From IMG/VR virus record IMGVR_UViG_3300017917_002041, positions 1 through 31,460 of that record: a DNA stretch of 31,460 nt; one strand, written 5' to 3'. The notes beneath the pieces were generated by a model that worked only from the letters and a program-made list of their open reading frames with translations, had not been told where the DNA came from and made no database searches. A program made the translations under genes and the position numbers. This document shows positions 28,613 to 31,460 of the stretch, piece after piece (the first letter of the stretch is position 1; every line of letters begins with the position of its first letter). The DNA comes from a virus.

Positions 28613-30382
28613 TTAAGCAGGGAATTCAACTCCTGTTGGTAATACTGTGAAATCCAAGATTACAAATTCAGCTGTCTTAGTTGGTTGAATATAGATTTGA
28701 CCAATTAATTGATTTCTATCTACAACATCTGGAGTGTTGATTGATTCATCCATTACAACTTTATAAGCGTATAAACCTTGTTTTTGTACAACATTATCTA
28801 AATAAGGGTTAACTTGATTCAAGAATTTATTTCTTGTTACAGCTGTATTTTGTTCAAATACTAATGTACGTCCTACAGCACCAATATAATTTTTAAGAGC
28901 AATCAATAAACGTCTAACATTTACTCTATCTAAAGCTGAAGCTTTTTGTTGTAATGTCTTTTGACCAAATACTACAACACCTTGTCCAGGGAATGTAGCT
29001 AATGGGTTAACATTGTCTGCGTATAATGTATTTCTATCGTTTAATGATAATTTTCTTTCTACTTTAACTACATTAGGAATAGTACCTCTAGTTAAACCTG
29101 CAGGAGCAAACCATGGAGCACTTACTTCATCTGTGAAAGCAAATACACCACCCATTACTACTGAAGCTGGAACCCATACTAATTTACCCATTGCTGAGCT
29201 AAATACTTGACACCAAGGCCAGTATGTAGCTGCATAGCTTGAATTTGAAGCGTTAGCTGCTGTTGAAGCACCTGTAATTGTACCACCATAAGGAACAGTA
29301 TCAACTACTGCTAATGCATCTGCTCTACCTTGAGCTACTGCGATTGGATCAGCATTGTTAGCACCAATGTTTATTGCTGTATTTCCACCAGCTAAGAATA
29401 AACCTGGAGTCATTAATAAATTAAACACATACTCATCTGTATTGTTCAATAAATTTAATGCTGGAGCGTAATCAGCTGTTGTGAAACCTTGAGCGTTTGA
29501 AACACCACTTACAATAGCTTCAAACATAAAACGAGATAAAGCTGTATCAGCTACACCACCATTAAATGCACCACCTACTGAGCCACTACCTGGGTTAGGT
29601 AAACTTGCACTGTATTGAGCTGCTTGATAAATACCATTGTTATTAACTGTGTTGTATTGAGCTTGAGCTACACTAGCTACTCTTACGTATCTTGAAGCAT
29701 TAGCAAAATCACCACTGTAATTAATATATCCTTGATTGTCAGTTGCTGAGTAAGTGTAAACAGGTTTTGTGTTACCAAGTACACGAGCAATGTAGTTAGG
29801 TTGGTTAACGTCCATAGACAAGTTAGTCCATGTTTCTAAAATATTCTTTTGAGCGTTATTGTCGTTACCACTTCTTACTAACAAAGTAAATGTACCTTGA
29901 GTGTAGTTAACGTTTGTTACTTCCCAACGAACATTTGTTGCGCTACCACTTGGTAAAGCACCAGAAACTTCAGTACCACCTTGGTTGTTCATTTGATTAC
30001 CCCAAGCTAATGTTTCTAATACAAAGCTTGTTGCTAATGAACCACTTGATGCTACACTTGCTGATGCAAAACTAGATAATGCTGTGCTACCAGTTCCTGC
30101 GTTTGTGATTCTTGTTACTAATAATGTGTTTCCACCATTTTCGAAATAGTTCTTTGCTGCAATTGATGTAAAATACTCTGCATCACCACTTGTTCCGTTA
30201 TTGAATGTAGTACCAAATTTAGCTACGTAGTCGCTATAAGATGTAACTACTGTTGGAACGTATGGAACACCATTTACGGTTGGACCTACAATAGCGGCAC
30301 CAACTGTAACAGGACCTAATGCTACTGCACTTTGGTCACTTTCATTGGTATATACACCAGGAGAGATAATTGCTTCTGCCAT
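28613..30382 (-). CDS. Contractile tail sheath protein
   Basis: The 589-residue sheath opens MAEAIISPGVYTNESDQSAV, the N-terminal handshake strand of sheath proteins, then VALGPVTVGAAIVGPTVNGV. The C-terminal domain is classic: LVFEQNTAVTRNKFLNQVNP, YLDNVVQKQGLYAYKVVMDE, INTPDVVDRNQLIGQIYIQP, then TKTAEFVILDFTVLPTGVEF. The middle, about 80-330, is a variable Ser/Ala/Asn-rich surface domain. It is the first of the tail-tube genes and starts 42 bases after a late-type motif. It powers contraction on host contact. Confidence 0.95.
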   Translation of the reverse strand: MAEAIISPGVYTNESDQSAVALGPVTVGAAIVGPTVNGVPYVPTVVTSYSDYVAKFGTTFNNGTSGDAEYFTSIAAKNYFENGGNTLLVTRITNAGTGSTALSSFASASVASSGSLATSFVLETLAWGNQMNNQGGTEVSGALPSGSATNVRWEVTNVNYTQGTFTLLVRSGNDNNAQKNILETWTNLSMDVNQPNYIARVLGNTKPVYTYSATDNQGYINYSGDFANASRYVRVASVAQAQYNTVNNNGIYQAAQYSASLPNPGSGSVGGAFNGGVADTALSRFMFEAIVSGVSNAQGFTTADYAPALNLLNNTDEYVFNLLMTPGLFLAGGNTAINIGANNADPIAVAQGRADALAVVDTVPYGGTITGASTAANASNSSYAATYWPWCQVFSSAMGKLVWVPASVVMGGVFAFTDEVSAPWFAPAGLTRGTIPNVVKVERKLSLNDRNTLYADNVNPLATFPGQGVVVFGQKTLQQKASALDRVNVRRLLIALKNYIGAVGRTLVFEQNTAVTRNKFLNQVNPYLDNVVQKQGLYAYKVVMDESINTPDVVDRNQLIGQIYIQPTKTAEFVILDFTVLPTGVEFPA

Positions 30383-30423
30383 GTTATATTTTTATTTTAA
30401 ATTTTAATTGGGTTTATTCTAAG

Positions 30424-30433
30424 TATAAATATT
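30424..30433 (-). promoter_or_regulatory. Late-type motif AATATTTATA
   Basis: The minus strand AATATTTATA is 42 bases before the sheath ATG at 30382, in the gap between the 97-aa gene and the sheath. No TTTG 20 bases upstream. Confidence 0.55.
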
Positions 30434-30450
30434 CTAAAACCCATACAAAA

Positions 30451-30744
30451 CTAAAACAAGTTGCCTGTTTCTAAATCAACTTGTCTGTTTCCGTATTTAT
30501 CTCCTAATTTAGCACTAATTTCTTGTTTTTGTATAGTAAGTGCTTTAATATGTGATAATAATGTATACTTTTCATCATTTAGTGAGTCAAGATTATGCTC
30601 CGTCTCATTAATGTTTATTTCTAACATTCCTAAATCAACAATAGCTTGCTGATAGGCTGTATAGTTTTGTTTAAATTCATTAAGTTCCTCAGCTGTTAAT
30701 TGAGGTGTTTCAATAACTTTTACAGGTTTTGTTTGTTTACTCAT
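30451..30744 (-). CDS. Small coiled-coil protein, 97 aa
   Basis: The 97-residue protein starts MSKQTKPVKVIETPQLTAEE, then a long helix with heptad spacing (LNEFKQNYTAYQQAIVDLGM, NETEHNLDSLNDEKYTLLSH, KALTIQKQEISAKLGDKYGN) and ends RQVDLETGNLF. It resembles small coiled-coil proteins encoded upstream of sheath genes in marine phages, by recall. It may be a virion or assembly protein. It has a promoter-like site 15 bases upstream (30759-30790). Confidence 0.65.
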   Translation of the reverse strand: MSKQTKPVKVIETPQLTAEELNEFKQNYTAYQQAIVDLGMLEININETEHNLDSLNDEKYTLLSHIKALTIQKQEISAKLGDKYGNRQVDLETGNLF

Positions 30745-30758
30745 AACAATTGTTTTGA

Positions 30759-30790
30759 TTAATATATGTGAATTTTATTAAATTTCCAAA
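30759..30790 (-). promoter_or_regulatory. Class A-like promoter for the coiled-coil gene
   Basis: The minus strand has TTTG (30787-30790), a 20-base spacer, and TATATTAA (30759-30766), one mismatch from TATATTTA, 15 bases before the ATG. The -33 side is TTTGGAAATT. It is the weakest of the class A sites. Confidence 0.5.
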
Positions 30791-30808
30791 TCTAATTATC
30801 TTTTATTA

Positions 30809-31460
30809 TTATACTGAACCATATCCTAATCCTATTTCAATATTATATGTAGTACCTGGAGATGGAGTAAAGCTATAGTATATACCAACCTCGCCTGAAT
30901 TAGTATTTGCGTTAGCAACTCTAGTGCCATTGAAATTTATAAATGAGAATATAGGAGTACAAGGAGAAGCACCATATCCATTAGAGAATGCTGATATAGT
31001 TACAGTATTACCTCCACGAACTGAAGCAGAACAACTACCTCCAAATGTTAAGAATGTACCATTATCTGCTCCTCTTTCAGTATTAGTCATAAAACCACCG
31101 CCAAAAGGTCCCTGATATCCACCGTTAGGATCTGTTGATTCAAAGTAACCATAAGAGTCTTCATTCATACTACAACCATCATATAATTGACCAACATTTT
31201 GAGACATATTAACAGTTGCAGGTATTAATGTTGGAGTTGGTGTTGGAGTTCTAGTACGAGTAATAGTAGGCGTTGCTGTTATTGTTGGTGTAACTGTTCT
31301 TGTTGGTGTAACTGTTCTTGTTGGTGTAACTGTTCTTGTTGGTGTAATAGTTCTTGTAGCAGTAATACTTGGTGTTATAGTCCGTGTTGGTGTAATAGTA
31401 GGAGTTGCAGTAATACTTGGTGTAATTGTTCTAGTTGGTGTTACTGACGGTGTTGGTGTA
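30809..31460 (-). CDS. Virion protein with Thr/Pro repeat region (partial, runs off right edge)
   Basis: The frame is open from the right edge to the stop at 30809, so the N-terminus is missing. Residues upstream of the Met at 31207 form a long Thr/Pro-rich repeat (TPTRTVTP-type units, roughly 70 residues visible), and are in the same frame, so that Met is not the real start. The last 132 residues (MSQNVGQLYDGCSMNEDSYG, GPFGGGFMTNTERGADNG, NFNGTRVANANTNSGEVG, ending IEIGLGYGSV) are beta-rich and Gly/Asn-rich with three Cys, like an exposed fibre or head-decoration domain. A flexible stalk plus globular tip is likely; receptor binding is inference. It lies just upstream of the tail genes. Confidence 0.75.
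   Translation of the reverse strand, partial: TPTPSVTPTRTITPSITATPTITPTRTITPSITATRTITPTRTVTPTRTVTPTRTVTPTITATPTITRTRTPTPTPTLIPATVNMSQNVGQLYDGCSMNEDSYGYFESTDPNGGYQGPFGGGFMTNTERGADNGTFLTFGGSCSASVRGGNTVTISAFSNGYGASPCTPIFSFINFNGTRVANANTNSGEVGIYYSFTPSPGTTYNIEIGLGYGSV
31283..31354 (-). repeat. 18-bp tandem repeats encoding TVTPTR
   Basis: Three exact 18-bp units (31283-31300, 31301-31318, 31319-31336; plus-strand unit TGTTGGTGTAACTGTTCT) and a fourth with a two-base change (31337-31354). They encode six-residue Thr/Pro repeats within the partial virion protein. Looser copies continue toward the right edge. Such repeats can change copy number by slippage. Confidence 0.85.

Noticed and set aside
30424-30433. 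Reading TATAAATA on the plus strand as a T4-type late promoter firing to the right
   Set aside because: No supported gene lies on the plus strand anywhere in the window; the complementary motif AATATTTATA points to minus-strand genes at fixed distances.
31283-31460. CRISPR-like repeats at the right edge
   Set aside because: The repeats are tandem 18-bp coding units without spacers and keep one reading frame.

Overview
This window looks like part of the genome of a lytic-type contractile-tailed phage (myovirus) that infects a Bacteroidota host, probably an environmental phage known mainly from metagenomes. The phage assignment rests on tail sheath, tail tube, tape measure, baseplate and a T4-type replication set (DnaB/gp41-like helicase, UvsX/RecA, gp32-like SSB, 5' exonuclease, family A polymerase). 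The host inference rests on AT-rich DNA, weak or absent Shine-Dalgarno sites at most genes, promoters of the form TTTG-N20-TATATTTA (close to the Bacteroidota -33 TTTG / -7 TAnnTTTG type), and a DUF5522 protein, a family common in Bacteroidota. Every supported gene is on the minus strand, so transcription runs from the right edge to the left. No integrase, repressor or other lysogeny gene is visible.

Layout in the direction of transcription. 31460-24274: a Thr/Pro-repeat virion protein running off the right edge, a small coiled-coil protein, tail sheath, tail tube, a small charged protein, the tail assembly chaperone with a probable programmed frameshift extension, and the tape measure. 24244-17958: small virion proteins, a 620-residue structural protein, a LysM-like gp53-type baseplate wedge, a 1125-residue baseplate protein ending in a muralytic-like domain, and a small unknown protein. 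17921-10927: a short divergent PolA, two unknown proteins, SSB, UvsX, 5' exonuclease, a small protein and the replicative helicase. 10865-8813: monomeric class II (B12-dependent) ribonucleotide reductase and a DUF5522 protein. 8797-3182: a pathway to 7-deazaguanine (QueD, QueC, QueE) with a TGT/DpdA-like transglycosylase, two thioredoxin-like proteins, a membrane protein, several small proteins, a tRNA and an unusual GC-rich structured non-coding region. 3189-1: a Tat-signal-like protein, a glycosyltransferase-like protein, a HAD-nucleotidyltransferase fusion and small proteins running off the left edge.

How they work together. The class II RNR and thioredoxins would supply dNTPs. PolA, SSB, UvsX, helicase and exonuclease would replicate and recombine DNA. 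QueD/E/C would make preQ0, and the DpdA-like protein could insert it into phage DNA as protection from restriction; FolE, the usual first enzyme, is not in this window. The sugar-nucleotide fusion enzyme and adjacent glycosyltransferase suggest a glycan modification of unknown target.

The best candidates for something undescribed are the roughly 230-base GC-rich structured RNA at 4804-5033 with an embedded degenerate tRNA-like cloverleaf, the +1/-2 frameshift in the tail chaperone, and two distinct recurring promoter-like motifs that separate replication-type from virion-type genes.
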